Assembly (NCBI GenBank): GCA_030066195.1
Contig: JASJCB010000110.1
Span: 1-32,560 of the forward strand
From: Acidobacteriota bacterium
GTDB taxonomy: Bacteria; Acidobacteriota; Holophagae; Acanthopleuribacterales; Acanthopleuribacteraceae
Length of the DNA stretch: 32,560 bases
Direction: 5' to 3'
The notes under the pieces are model-generated. The model made no database searches and was not told where the DNA came from. It was given only the letters and a program-made list of their open reading frames with translations. A program made the translations under genes and the position numbers. Shown here one piece after another: positions 7,276 through 15,085 of the stretch (its first letter is position 1; each line of letters starts with the position of its first letter).

Positions 7276-9444
7276 ATGCAGAAGAAACAAATCATTGAAC
7301 TAAGCGTCCTGGCTACCGGCTTGCTCTGGGCGACATCCCTTTTTGCACAATGTCCTACCCTGGTGTGGTCCGACGAGTTCGACGGGACCTCGGTCAACGA
7401 GGCAAATTGGGGTTACCAGATCGGCGGTTCCGGTTGGGGAAACAACGAAAGCCAGTACTACCGGCCGGAAAACGCGACCGTCAGCGACGGCACCTTGAAG
7501 ATCACCGCCAAACAAGAGGAATTCGGCGGCATGCAATATACCTCCACGCGGATGCGCTCCATCAACAAGGCGGATTTTATCTACGGTCGCTTTGAAGCCC
7601 GCATCAAGATGAGCTATGGCCGGGGCATATGGCCGGCTTTTTGGATGATGCCCACCGACGATGTTTACGGCGGCTGGCCTCGAAGCGGGGAAATCGACAT
7701 CATGGAAAATTTGGGCCACGAACGCGACAAAACGCATGGGACCATTCACTACGGCCTGAACGGTCACAACTATGTGGGTAACAGCTTCCGCCTCTTCGGC
7801 GGCAAAAAATTCTCGGACGATTTCCACGTGTTTGCCGTCGAGAAGGAACCCAACGAAATCCGCTGGTATGTGGATGACATCCTTTATATGGTGCAAACGC
7901 CGGATACCATTGCCCCGGAGTTCTGGCCCTTCGAGGAACGCTATCACTTCATCCTCAACCTGGCCGTAGGCGGCAACTGGCCGGGATATCCCGACGAAAC
8001 CACCACCTTCCCCCAGGTTTTGGAGGTGGACTATGTGCGCGTTTACGACATGAGTTCCCCCAGTATCAACGGCGAACGCAACCTGCCGGCTGAAGCAAGC
8101 GGCAAGGTCTACCATGTATCCAATGCACCCGAGGGCTCGACTTTCTCCTGGAGCGTGCCCGAGGGCGCGACCATTACCTCGGGCCGGCATACCGATTCGA
8201 TTACGGTGGACTGGGGGCTCACCGGCGGCGAAGTGAAGGCCTACATCTCCAACGCCTGCGGCAGACAGCAAAAGACCATCGAGGTATATGTAGCCGAACC
8301 CGTTTACTACGATTTTTCCCTGGAAAACTTCGACGATACCACCAATGTGACGGTTGCTTCCATGAATGGGACCCTTACCGAGATTGCCAACCCCGATACC
8401 TCGGGCGTGAACGGTTCGGCCCTCTGCGGTGAGTACGTACGTAACGGCGGCTCCCAGTACGACACCCTCGTCTACGATACCGCGTCCATCCAGGATGCCT
8501 CCGATTATGCGAACGGTACGCGCAAGTTCACGATTGACGTGTACACCACCGCGCCCCCGGGCAGTTCCATCTTGCTGCAATTGGAAGACAACCGCGTTGC
8601 CGGTGGGAACAACTACCCTGCCGGTCGCCACAGTCGTTACGAGGTCTTCACCACCGTTCAAAACGCCTGGGAGCGTCTGGAGATCCCCTTCCTGGATCGG
8701 CCTGACGGCAACACCGGCGACACGGCCGTGAACAGGTTGGTCATATTGTTTCAAGCCAACAGCTTCAGCGGCGACACCTGGATCTTCGACAACCTGGACA
8801 GCTATACCACGGCCCTCCCGCCGGCGCCGACAGCGCCCGGCAACCTGACCGCGGTCGCCGAGGACGGCACACGGGTCAACCTCTCCTGGACCGACCTCGC
8901 AAATAATGAAAGCGGCTTCGAGATCGAACGCGCCGAGGACGGTGCCAATTTCAGCCGGATCGCCATGACCGCGGCTGATGTCACCGACTATGCCGATTCA
9001 GGCCTGACACCGGCAACCACCTACACTTACAGAATCCGTGCCTACAACGCCGGCGGTAACTCGGCATACACTGCCACGGCCGAAGCCGTTACTGTCTCCT
9101 CCACGACCATGCACGTGAGCAACGTTGTCATAGGCGTTCGGAGAGCCGATCGAGGTCTCAGGTACGGTTTGGCCAGGATCACCGTTTTGGATAATTTCGG
9201 AAGTCCCGTATCGAATGCAACCGTGAGCGGCGACTTCTCCGGCGACTTCACCGGATCGGGTTCCGGGGTCACGGATGCGAACGGCGTGGTAATCATCAGC
9301 ACGGAATCCATCGCGGGCGGAAAGGTAACCCATAACTTCTGCGTGAATGACGTCACACATGACAGCCTCAGTTACGAGGCGAGCGACAACGTGATGAACT
9401 GCTACGACGGAAAACTGACCAAAACGATCCGTGGTTTTCCGTAA
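7276..9444 (+). CDS. Secreted GH16 endo-beta-1,3-glucanase (laminarinase-like), multidomain
   Basis: The protein has 722 aa and is exported: the signal peptide ends near residue 24 (SLFA-QC). It starts at 7276 behind AGGAGGA. Residues 25-258 form a GH16 domain with the catalytic signature GEIDIMENLG (nucleophile Glu139, Asp141, acid/base Glu144) and substrate-cleft motifs RFEARIKM and WPAFWMMP. This pattern is typical of bacterial laminarinases, which hydrolyse beta-1,3-glucans. Accessory modules follow: a PKD-like domain (about 262-340, FSWSVPEGATI), a jelly-roll carbohydrate-binding-like domain (about 343-512, ending TWIFDNLDSY), an FnIII domain (about 517-607, ATTYTYRIRAYNAGG) and a C-terminal Ig-like domain (609-722, with ATVSGDFSGDFTGSG and DANG turns). 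No transporter or partner genes flank it, so it appears monocistronic. The exact glucan specificity is inferred. Confidence 0.95.
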   Translation: MQKKQIIELSVLATGLLWATSLFAQCPTLVWSDEFDGTSVNEANWGYQIGGSGWGNNESQYYRPENATVSDGTLKITAKQEEFGGMQYTSTRMRSINKADFIYGRFEARIKMSYGRGIWPAFWMMPTDDVYGGWPRSGEIDIMENLGHERDKTHGTIHYGLNGHNYVGNSFRLFGGKKFSDDFHVFAVEKEPNEIRWYVDDILYMVQTPDTIAPEFWPFEERYHFILNLAVGGNWPGYPDETTTFPQVLEVDYVRVYDMSSPSINGERNLPAEASGKVYHVSNAPEGSTFSWSVPEGATITSGRHTDSITVDWGLTGGEVKAYISNACGRQQKTIEVYVAEPVYYDFSLENFDDTTNVTVASMNGTLTEIANPDTSGVNGSALCGEYVRNGGSQYDTLVYDTASIQDASDYANGTRKFTIDVYTTAPPGSSILLQLEDNRVAGGNNYPAGRHSRYEVFTTVQNAWERLEIPFLDRPDGNTGDTAVNRLVILFQANSFSGDTWIFDNLDSYTTALPPAPTAPGNLTAVAEDGTRVNLSWTDLANNESGFEIERAEDGANFSRIAMTAADVTDYADSGLTPATTYTYRIRAYNAGGNSAYTATAEAVTVSSTTMHVSNVVIGVRRADRGLRYGLARITVLDNFGSPVSNATVSGDFSGDFTGSGSGVTDANGVVIISTESIAGGKVTHNFCVNDVTHDSLSYEASDNVMNCYDGKLTKTIRGFP

Positions 9445-9539
9445 AGGCTCGAACGACTTCGAGTTGTCTCTCAGTTGACGGTTCAGGACGGAACAGCCTC
9501 AGAACCGGTTGTCATTGGTTGTCTCGGAAAACTACGCAT

Positions 9540-9860
9540 CGAGGAATCCGTCCTGATTCCTCGACCCGCAAAAGTCAGGAGCAAAGAATGAGCCCTGATT
9601 TCTCGATACTGGAAGCCGGAGAGCAAAGAATCAGTCCTCATTCTTTGCGCACCGAAAGTTCAGGAGCAAAGAATCGGTTTTGATTCTTTGCTCCCGAAAA
9701 GTCCGGGTCAAGGAACGACAACTGATTTCTTTCACATTACTTTTCAGTGCGCAAAGAATCAGATCTCATTCTTTGCTCCTGACTTTTCCGGGTCAAGGAA
9801 TCAGGCCTCATTCTTTGCTCCTGACTTTTCCGGATCGAGGAATGAGAACGGATTCTTCGA
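9540..9860. repeat. Array of about eight dyad repeats at 42-bp period
   Basis: Inverted repeats have centres near 9551, 9592, 9635, 9678, 9721, 9763, 9805 and 9847, so the spacing is 41-43 bp throughout. The best unit is 9664-9693, with a perfect 12-bp stem (GAGCAAAGAATC / GATTCTTTGCTC) and a 6-nt loop. Others are 9540-9563 (9-bp stem CGAGGAATC), 9623-9648 and 9751-9776 (9-bp stem GCAAAGAAT), and 9794-9817 and 9835-9860 (one mismatch each). Those near 9592 and 9721 are degenerate. Linkers between dyads are also conserved. They read as AAAAGTCAGGA-like in the left half and as the reverse complement CCTGACTTTTCCGG in the right half, so the array has an overall two-fold symmetry about 9700-9720. 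Units six and seven share a 41-bp near-identical direct repeat. The region starts about 95 bp after the GH16 stop. Confidence 0.85.
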
Positions 9861-9944
9861 TGCCGGGTTTACTGACACAACCAATGACAACCCCGTCAAA
9901 GCGTCTCAGCACACCGATGGACCATTAAAAACCAACCTCTTGAA

Positions 9945-10180
9945 GGGGATGTAACCCCCGGCGCGTCCGCCTTCGCAAGCTCCGGCGCGACAAGCACGCA
10001 TCCTGCTTGCTCTTCCTTGTTTCAGTATGACTTGCCGGATCCATGCTTAAGCCCTCGGAGCGATTTTCAGTTTATATGCAGCCTACAGTGTGTACTCCGG
10101 TAAGTTTTTTCCTTTTGGGGTTTCACCCCTCAAGAGCACGCAGGATGCGTGCGCGCCCAGGGGGTTACACCCCCGGCGCC
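9945..10180. repeat. Imperfect inverted-repeat element (MITE-like)
   Basis: A 21-bp arm at 9994-10014 (GCACGCATCCTGCTTGCTCT and one more base) matches the reverse complement of 10132-10152 at 20 of 21 positions. Further out, GGGGATGTAACCCCCGGCGC at 9945-9964 corresponds to the inverted GGGGGTGTAACCCCC of 10160-10175. The right arm also has a small GGGGTTTCACCCC hairpin (10117-10129). The inner 117 bp shows no gene. The left arm is longer than the right by a GC-rich insertion (about 9965-9990). No transposase is present; a non-autonomous element or a genome-wide extragenic repeat are both possible. Confidence 0.6.
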
Positions 10181-10221
10181 GTGTTAGTATGTACGCATCG
10201 ATGTATGAACGAGGTCTTGTC

Positions 10222-11121
10222 ATGATCATCCGGCTTTTCCCCTTTTTATTTTTCCTGACGCTGCAAGCCGCGCCCACACTCAAACAACATACCGTCACCA
10301 TCGACGGCCACCCCTTTGCCCTTTTCGAGAAACGCGGCGAGAATGCGGATAAAACCATTCTCCTTTTACACGGCCGCACCTGGAGTTCCCTGCCCAATTT
10401 CGATCTGGTTACCGCAACGGAAGACCTGTCGTTGATGAACGCGCTCGCGGCCCGGGGTTTTGCGGTCTATGCCCTGGATATGCGCGGTTACGGCAAAACA
10501 CCCCGCGATGCAAGCGGCTGGTTATCACCCCAAAAAGCCGCGCGCGACCTGACCGAGGTGCTGCGCCGGCTCAAGGATATCTCCGGCTTGGGCGATGTGC
10601 CCGCGGTGTTCGGCTGGTCTTTCGGCTCTACCATTGCCCACCTGGCCGCCCGGAACCACCCGGACCTGCTCAGTCACCTCATTCTTTACGGTTATTGGAA
10701 GGACCCGGATACCCAAATCCCCGAAGAACCCGATCCCGAGAAACACACCAGGCGGGTCAATAACGAGGAGCATGCCGCCTCCGATTTCATCATTCCGGGT
10801 TCCATCAGTAAAGAAGCCGTGGACGCTTATGTCAAGATGTGCCTGGAAGCCGATCCCGTCCGCGTCGATTTCCGCCGCCTCCACCAGTTCAATGCGCTTG
10901 ACCCGGCCCGCCTGACCATGCCCGTCCTGCTCCTGCACGGGGCTGGGGATCCCTATGTCAAACCGGAAGCCCACGCAAGCCTGTTCACGCGCCTGGGGAC
11001 GAATGACAAGGAGTGGGTCAGCATTGCGGGCGGCGATCACGCGGCCCACCTGGAAAACGTGCGCGACCGCTTTATCGACGCCCTGGTCACCTTCATTCGC
11101 AGACCGGGCGGCAAACGCTAA
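10222..11121 (+). CDS. Exported alpha/beta-fold hydrolase
   Basis: The protein has 299 aa. The start at 10222 has GAGG about 8 bases upstream and leads directly into a signal sequence (MIIRLFPFLFFLTLQAAP). In-frame starts further upstream fall in the repeat element and lack a binding site. The alpha/beta-hydrolase core is clear: an oxyanion-loop strand LLLHGRTW, a nucleophile elbow GWSFGS with Ser133, an acid Asp243 in HGAGDPYV, and His273 in GGDHAAH. A lid-like insert lies between about residues 165 and 220. Substrate class (ester, lactone or peptide) cannot be told. It stands alone between repeat DNA and the rhuM region. A weak promoter candidate (TTACAC with TATGTA, 17-bp spacing, 10165-10193) overlaps the end of the inverted-repeat element. 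Confidence 0.88.
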   Translation: MIIRLFPFLFFLTLQAAPTLKQHTVTIDGHPFALFEKRGENADKTILLLHGRTWSSLPNFDLVTATEDLSLMNALAARGFAVYALDMRGYGKTPRDASGWLSPQKAARDLTEVLRRLKDISGLGDVPAVFGWSFGSTIAHLAARNHPDLLSHLILYGYWKDPDTQIPEEPDPEKHTRRVNNEEHAASDFIIPGSISKEAVDAYVKMCLEADPVRVDFRRLHQFNALDPARLTMPVLLLHGAGDPYVKPEAHASLFTRLGTNDKEWVSIAGGDHAAHLENVRDRFIDALVTFIRRPGGKR

Positions 11122-11271
11122 CCGCGCTTTTGATTTTCATCTCTCATCCGTGTGAAGGCTTCAATCGCCCGAGCCGTTGAGTTGGAAGGTGGCCATTGCA
11201 CCGGGCTTCCGGCTTAGATTAAGATATGATGTAAAGATAAAGAATAGGCAGGGTAGCAATAGGAGGTTGTG

Positions 11272-11349
11272 ATGTGTCATTCTCCTGGGCCTTTATCGAT
11301 AGAGATGGATAGCTTACCGCTTGGCATGGCGAGGGTCGGCCATGAGTAG
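11272..11349 (+). CDS. Possible 25-aa leader ORF overlapping rhuM start
   Basis: AGGAGG at 11261-11266 sits 5 bases before an ATG at 11272. The frame (MCHSPGPLSIEMDSL and ten more residues) ends at TAG 11347-11349, eight bases past the first base of the rhuM-like ATG (11342). This is the best Shine-Dalgarno sequence in the vicinity and it serves no other start. The overlap would allow translational coupling or leader control. The peptide resembles nothing I recognise and could be a chance ORF. Confidence 0.35.
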   Translation: MCHSPGPLSIEMDSLPLGMARVGHE

Positions 11350-12343
11350 CGAAATTCTCTTCTACAGCACTCCGAACGGCACTAGAAAAATCGCGGTTAC
11401 TTATCTAAACAAAGATTTCTGGTTGAAGCAGAAAGACATGGCCGCTTTATTCAATGTCAAGGTTCCCGCTATCAGCAAACATCTCAAAAACATTTTTGAG
11501 ACCGGTGAATTGACTGCGGATTCAGTTGTTTCCATTATGGAAACAACTGCCGCTGACGGCAAGACCTATAAGACCGGATTCTACAGTCTCGATGCAGTTA
11601 TTGCGGTCGGTTATCGGGTCAACAGCTATCAGGCAACCCAGTTTCGAATCTGGGCAACCCGGATGCTGAAGGAATTCATTATCAAGGGTTTTGTGTTAGA
11701 TGATGAGAGGCTCAAGCAAGGGAAGCACTTCGGCGAAGATTATTTCGATGAATTATTGGAGCGCGTTCGTGAGATTCGCGCCAGTGAACGGCGCTTTTAT
11801 CAGAAGATTACGGATATCTATGCTCTTTCGGCTGACTATGACAAAAATGATCCCATGACCAGGGCTTTTTTCGCCGCAGTGCAGAACAAATTGCACTGGG
11901 CTATTACCGGTCGAACCGCGGCAGAGCTGATTTTCCAATCTGCCGACTCCTCAAAACCACAGATGGGGTTGACCAGTTGGCGACATGCACCGGATGGCAA
12001 GATCCTTAAGTCGGATGTTTTGGTGGCGAAGAATTACATGAATGAGGCCCACATCAGCGAGTTGAACCGTATTGTTTCTGCCTATCTCGACCTGGCTGAA
12101 AACCGTGCAAAACGGAAGAGGTTGACGAAGATGGCTGAATGGATCAAGTTTCTTGACGGGTTCCTGGAGCTATCTGACTACGCTGTTTTGCAAGACAAAG
12201 GGAAGGTCACGGCTTTAGAGGCCAAGCTTAAGGCCGAGCAGGAATACGAGGTTTTCCGTGCTCGTCAGGATCAGGAATACATCTCCGATTTCGATCGCGA
12301 AATCCTACGCATACAAAGCAACCATGATCAAGTTGATAAATGA
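11342..12343 (+). CDS. rhuM: RhuM-family protein
   Basis: The protein has 333 aa. It matches the RhuM (virulence protein RhuM, COG3943) family along its whole length: FWLKQKDMAALFNVKVPAIS (an N-terminal Fic/HTH-associated segment), a VIAVGYRVNSYQATQFRIWA core, an ERRFYQKITDIY motif and a C-terminal charged helix. Members lie on pathogenicity and defence islands and are often linked to restriction or toxin-antitoxin loci; their biochemical role is not settled. The start at 11342 has GAGGG upstream. The gene is visibly AT-richer than its neighbours, with more A/T-ending codons, which suggests horizontal acquisition. No restriction, Fic or integrase gene accompanies it here. A TATGAT at 11225-11230 could be its -10 element, though without a clear -35. 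Confidence 0.9.
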   Translation: MSSEILFYSTPNGTRKIAVTYLNKDFWLKQKDMAALFNVKVPAISKHLKNIFETGELTADSVVSIMETTAADGKTYKTGFYSLDAVIAVGYRVNSYQATQFRIWATRMLKEFIIKGFVLDDERLKQGKHFGEDYFDELLERVREIRASERRFYQKITDIYALSADYDKNDPMTRAFFAAVQNKLHWAITGRTAAELIFQSADSSKPQMGLTSWRHAPDGKILKSDVLVAKNYMNEAHISELNRIVSAYLDLAENRAKRKRLTKMAEWIKFLDGFLELSDYAVLQDKGKVTALEAKLKAEQEYEVFRARQDQEYISDFDREILRIQSNHDQVDK

Positions 12344-12782
12344 GATAAGGGTGAAGGTCGTGAGGAAATGTGATCGAGATTTTCGACCGGACCCGCGGCG
12401 CTTCTCACCCGGTCCATAGCGACGACGCCTTTTTCGCAAGATCATTGAAGCGGACTCTCATTCCATATTGCGAGTAAGGCTGCCTGAAATCTTTCCCTCA
12501 AAGACGGGCCCCCGGAGCTGCCGTTTCTGTTTGCGTGGTAACCGACCGTGACCAGGACAGTTGTCGTCACTGGAAACAGAGAATTCAAAAAAATTTCATC
12601 CTTTTTAGGGGACAGATTGTCTCTACTAATAATGACAAGGGTCTCGCTCCATCTTCAGGGTGAACCGGCCGAGCCCCTGAAAATGAAGGTATTCTGGATA
12701 ATATCCCCAGGTTGGCATAATGCCTGCTACCCAAAAGGTGTGCTAAACAACACATTCCTCTTACTCAATTCGAGGTGTTCAC
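12344..12782 (+). other. Intergenic region, 439 bp
   Basis: No gene is supported here. It holds a short dyad GACAGATTGTC (12613-12623) within a GGGGACAGATTGTCTC stretch and an AT-rich patch (12587-12640). Near its 3' end is a likely promoter for the 12783 gene, listed separately. Small frames in this stretch lack ribosome binding sites and sensible composition. The region could be the scar of the event that brought in rhuM (inference). Confidence 0.5.
12713..12723 (+). promoter_or_regulatory. Extended -10 promoter element in a palindrome
   Basis: TGGCATAAT at 12713-12721 fits an extended -10 (TG-N-CATAAT, five of six matches). It is embedded in the perfect 11-bp palindrome GGCATAATGCC. A poor -35 candidate, TTCTGG, lies 18 bp upstream. 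It precedes the secreted-protein ATG at 12783 by about 60 bp. Confidence 0.4.
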
Positions 12783-13859
12783 ATGAAAGTACTGTCATTA
12801 ATTCTATGCATCGTTGCCGTTTCGGCCGTTGCCGGGGAAAGTCTCTACGTCCCCCATCTGGCAGCTGACCAGGGGAGCTTCTCCAATCAGCTTGTTTTTC
12901 ACAACCGTACCGATAAACTGGTGGATGTCCGCCTGGTTACCTACGATCAGGACGATATCGAAGCCGAATTCACCGTGACCCTGGGCGCGGGCGAACGACT
13001 GGTGGCGCCGCCCAACGATGTTTGGGGTCGCCGCTCGGTCACACACTACAAGATCGACCGCAGGGAAGGCCTCAGCGCGGGTGTTCAGATCCTCTCCGCA
13101 AGCAATCCCGACTACATGGCTTTTCTGCCCGCCATTGAAAATCCCTCCACCCAATGGCGGGTTCACGCGAGCGACTGGACCAAGGCTTATGACGGCGTGG
13201 CCATCGTCAATGCCTCCTGTTTCAACGCCGAGCTTCAACTGATCCTGCATGCCGAGGACGGCAAACAACTGAAAATCATCGACCCCGTGTTGCCCCTGAG
13301 CGGTAATCAGAAAACGCTCTACGATCTGAGCGCCCTGTTCTCCGAGGATGCCGAAGGCGCCTATGTGGATATCGTTTCCGACCAGCCGCTGGTGGTTCTG
13401 GGTCTCAACGGGTCTCGCGACGCCGGCCTGGATACCAGTTACCTGGTGGGCAATGTGGCCGTCCCCATCTCGGCTCGGGAAGATATTCGCGCCGCACTCA
13501 TATCAAACCGCGCGAAGTGGATCGCAACCGGTTTTTCCGACAGCTACCGCTTCACCCTGCAAACCGGTTGCTTATGCGATCGCGAATTAGAGGTCGAGGT
13601 GGTTGTCCGCAATCATCGCTTGACTTCGATGGTTCGCGCCGACGACCAGTCTGAGCTGACCCTGGGCGAAACACGAGACTATTACACCGTGGCCGAGTTG
13701 TTCAACCTCATCGAAACCTATCTTGATTCGGCCGACGATATCAAGGTTGCCTTCCACCCGGACGAGGGTTATCCCACCGACATCCGCGTGGACGAATTGC
13801 TGTGCGTGACCGACGATGAAATTCACTGGTCCGTCAAGAATCTGGAAGGTATTCGCTAA
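12783..13859 (+). CDS. Secreted protein with FLPH-type module and DUF6174-like C-terminus
   Basis: The protein has 358 aa. It starts at 12783 behind GAGGTG, and the signal peptide is MKVLSLILCIVAVSAVAG. Mature residues begin with LYVPHLAADQGSF, followed by a beta-rich stretch ending VTYDQDD. This is the same module as in the secreted protein at 5125-6789. A second, weaker copy begins MAFLPAIENPSTQW (about residue 115). The last 115 residues resemble DUF6174: AKWIATGFSDSYRFTLQTGC with a CxC pair, ELFNLIETYLDSAD, then a GYPTDIRVDE motif and a final DDEIHW. No catalytic motif is seen. A terminator follows closely, so it is monocistronic. The role is unknown; an exported binding or structural protein is inference. 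Confidence 0.8.
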   Translation: MKVLSLILCIVAVSAVAGESLYVPHLAADQGSFSNQLVFHNRTDKLVDVRLVTYDQDDIEAEFTVTLGAGERLVAPPNDVWGRRSVTHYKIDRREGLSAGVQILSASNPDYMAFLPAIENPSTQWRVHASDWTKAYDGVAIVNASCFNAELQLILHAEDGKQLKIIDPVLPLSGNQKTLYDLSALFSEDAEGAYVDIVSDQPLVVLGLNGSRDAGLDTSYLVGNVAVPISAREDIRAALISNRAKWIATGFSDSYRFTLQTGCLCDRELEVEVVVRNHRLTSMVRADDQSELTLGETRDYYTVAELFNLIETYLDSADDIKVAFHPDEGYPTDIRVDELLCVTDDEIHWSVKNLEGIR

Positions 13860-13891
13860 ATTTACTCCTCTCCTCTCCCCTGCCCCATTGG

Positions 13892-13929
13892 AAAAAAAAG
13901 GAGGAGCCCGCTCGGCTTCTCCTTTTTTC
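13892..13929 (+). terminator. Rho-independent terminator
   Basis: The stem AGGAGGAGCC / GGCTTCTCCT (nine of ten paired, loop CGCTC) is flanked by an A8 run on the left and a T6 run on the right. It can therefore work in either direction. It lies about 30 bp after the secreted-protein stop at 13859. Confidence 0.85.
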
Positions 13930-14105
13930 TTGGGTTTGACCGCCGAGATTGCGATATACTCATCCAAACCGAACACAAGACCATCGCTTCAAGGTAGTTA
14001 CCCGCTTACAAAGGATTTGCGCTAGTTTGACCCCCTTTTACATGACAGGGTCTTATCTTAGATATAGGGGCAAAGGCTTTTTGCCCGTAGCGGCGGGAGG
14101 ATACG

Positions 14106-14837
14106 GTGGACAAGTTAATCCGTAACGATGAAACCCCCACACACCACCCATTCGATGATTCCGTGGCGATGCACATTGCCTTCCCGGAACCTGAAAACCC
14201 CGGTTTGAAGAAATTAGCCTTTTGCCTGGCTTTATATATCGGTCTCGCCCTGCTCTGGATGCCGGGATTCAACTTTTCCGAACCCGTCTACACCCTCGAC
14301 CAGGAAACGAGCCAAACCCATCGCCGAAAAGTATTGCGGCCGCCGCCGGAAAAGCCCCTGACCAAGGTCAAAACCCGCAAACAAAAGGCGCGCAAAGTGC
14401 CCATGCCGGATACCACCCCCGATGATCCCGAGCCGATCGTTGCCTTCAGTAATATCGCCGTCCCCGAACCCGAAATCTATGACACGGACAACTGGGAGTT
14501 CGGCGTTCCCGACGGCGTCCCGGCAGCGCACGAGAAAGTGGCCGTGGTGGGCGAAGCCGGTGTGGTGGCCCCCATCTTCCTGAAGAAGGTTACGCCCCGT
14601 TATCCCATCGCGGGTGTCCAGGTCCGCTTGCAAGGTTATGTCATCTTGCAGGCTATCCTTCGGAAAACGGGCATTGTGGATAATGTCCAGGTCTTGCGCG
14701 GTTTGGGTCGCGGTAAGTTCGGTTTCGAGGAAGAGGCGATCGCCAGCCTGAAGCAATGGACCTTCCTACCCGGCAAAGTCAACGGAGAGCCCGCCGATGT
14801 CCGTATGAACCTGCGGGTGGATTTCATCATCAATTGA
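14106..14837 (+). CDS. TonB C-terminal-domain protein (energy transducer or relative)
   Basis: The protein has 243 aa. The start is GTG at 14106 behind GGGAGG, 5 bases upstream. Residues 37-55 form a single N-terminal transmembrane anchor (FCLALYIGLALLWM). A Lys/Pro-rich periplasmic spacer (about 68-100) and an acidic region follow. The TonB C-terminal domain is at about 155-243, with its YPIAG opening, GYVILQAILRKTG strand, and the EEEAIASLKQWTFLPGKVNG signature. Such proteins couple the ExbB/ExbD proton motor to outer-membrane receptors. Neither exbBD nor a TonB-dependent receptor is adjacent. It is a single-gene unit between terminators at 13892 and 14871. Confidence 0.92.
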   Translation: MDKLIRNDETPTHHPFDDSVAMHIAFPEPENPGLKKLAFCLALYIGLALLWMPGFNFSEPVYTLDQETSQTHRRKVLRPPPEKPLTKVKTRKQKARKVPMPDTTPDDPEPIVAFSNIAVPEPEIYDTDNWEFGVPDGVPAAHEKVAVVGEAGVVAPIFLKKVTPRYPIAGVQVRLQGYVILQAILRKTGIVDNVQVLRGLGRGKFGFEEEAIASLKQWTFLPGKVNGEPADVRMNLRVDFIIN

Positions 14838-14870
14838 TTACTGCCTTTCATCTACCTTTTCGTAAATGAG

Positions 14871-14902
14871 AATACCCCGCCCACCCGCGGGGTATTTTTT
14901 TT
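14871..14902 (+). terminator. Rho-independent terminator of the TonB-type gene
   Basis: It has a perfect 10-bp stem AATACCCCGC / GCGGGGTATT with loop CCACCC, followed by a T run. It lies 33 bp downstream of the stop codon at 14837. Confidence 0.92.
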
Positions 14903-14995
14903 CTTTCACGAAAAACCACCTTTGAATTGCCGGCCTGCCGGGGCTTTCCGGTCTTTTCCGACTGCCGGCTTCTGTCTTGTATCGATAATTGTCCT

Positions 14996-15052
14996 CGGGT
15001 TGCCCCGACTCGTGGCCGGGGCTTGTCAACCCGGCTGCTTTTCAGATAGGAT
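14996..15052 (+). promoter_or_regulatory. Candidate rpiR promoter with overlapping dyad
   Basis: TTGTCA (15023-15028) and TAGGAT (15047-15052) are 18 bp apart and about 35 bp before the RpiR-type ATG. A two-part inverted repeat, CGGGTTG...CAACCCG (14996-15002 / 15027-15033) enclosing GCCCCG...CGGGGC (15002-15007 / 15017-15022), overlaps the -35. It could be an operator, possibly for autoregulation, or an RNA hairpin if transcription starts further upstream. Confidence 0.45.
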
Positions 15053-15085
15053 GCAGAGTGAAAGATATGTTTCATGGGAGGGACC

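Noticed and set aside
7015..7290. 91-codon minus-strand frame upstream of GH16
   Set aside because: It covers the GH16 ribosome binding site and promoter region, has no binding site of its own and matches nothing recognised.
7300..8754. 484-codon minus-strand frame
   Set aside because: It is antisense to the GH16 gene, whose catalytic motifs and domains are unambiguous.
9540..9860. CRISPR array
   Set aside because: The linkers between dyads are short (about 13-17 bp), conserved and inverted about the centre. True CRISPR spacers are unique and about 30 bp, and no cas gene is present.
9680..9954. Two overlapping plus-strand frames of 82 and 88 codons across the dyad array
   Set aside because: Their repetitive products simply mirror the DNA repeat; no ribosome binding site and no natural composition.
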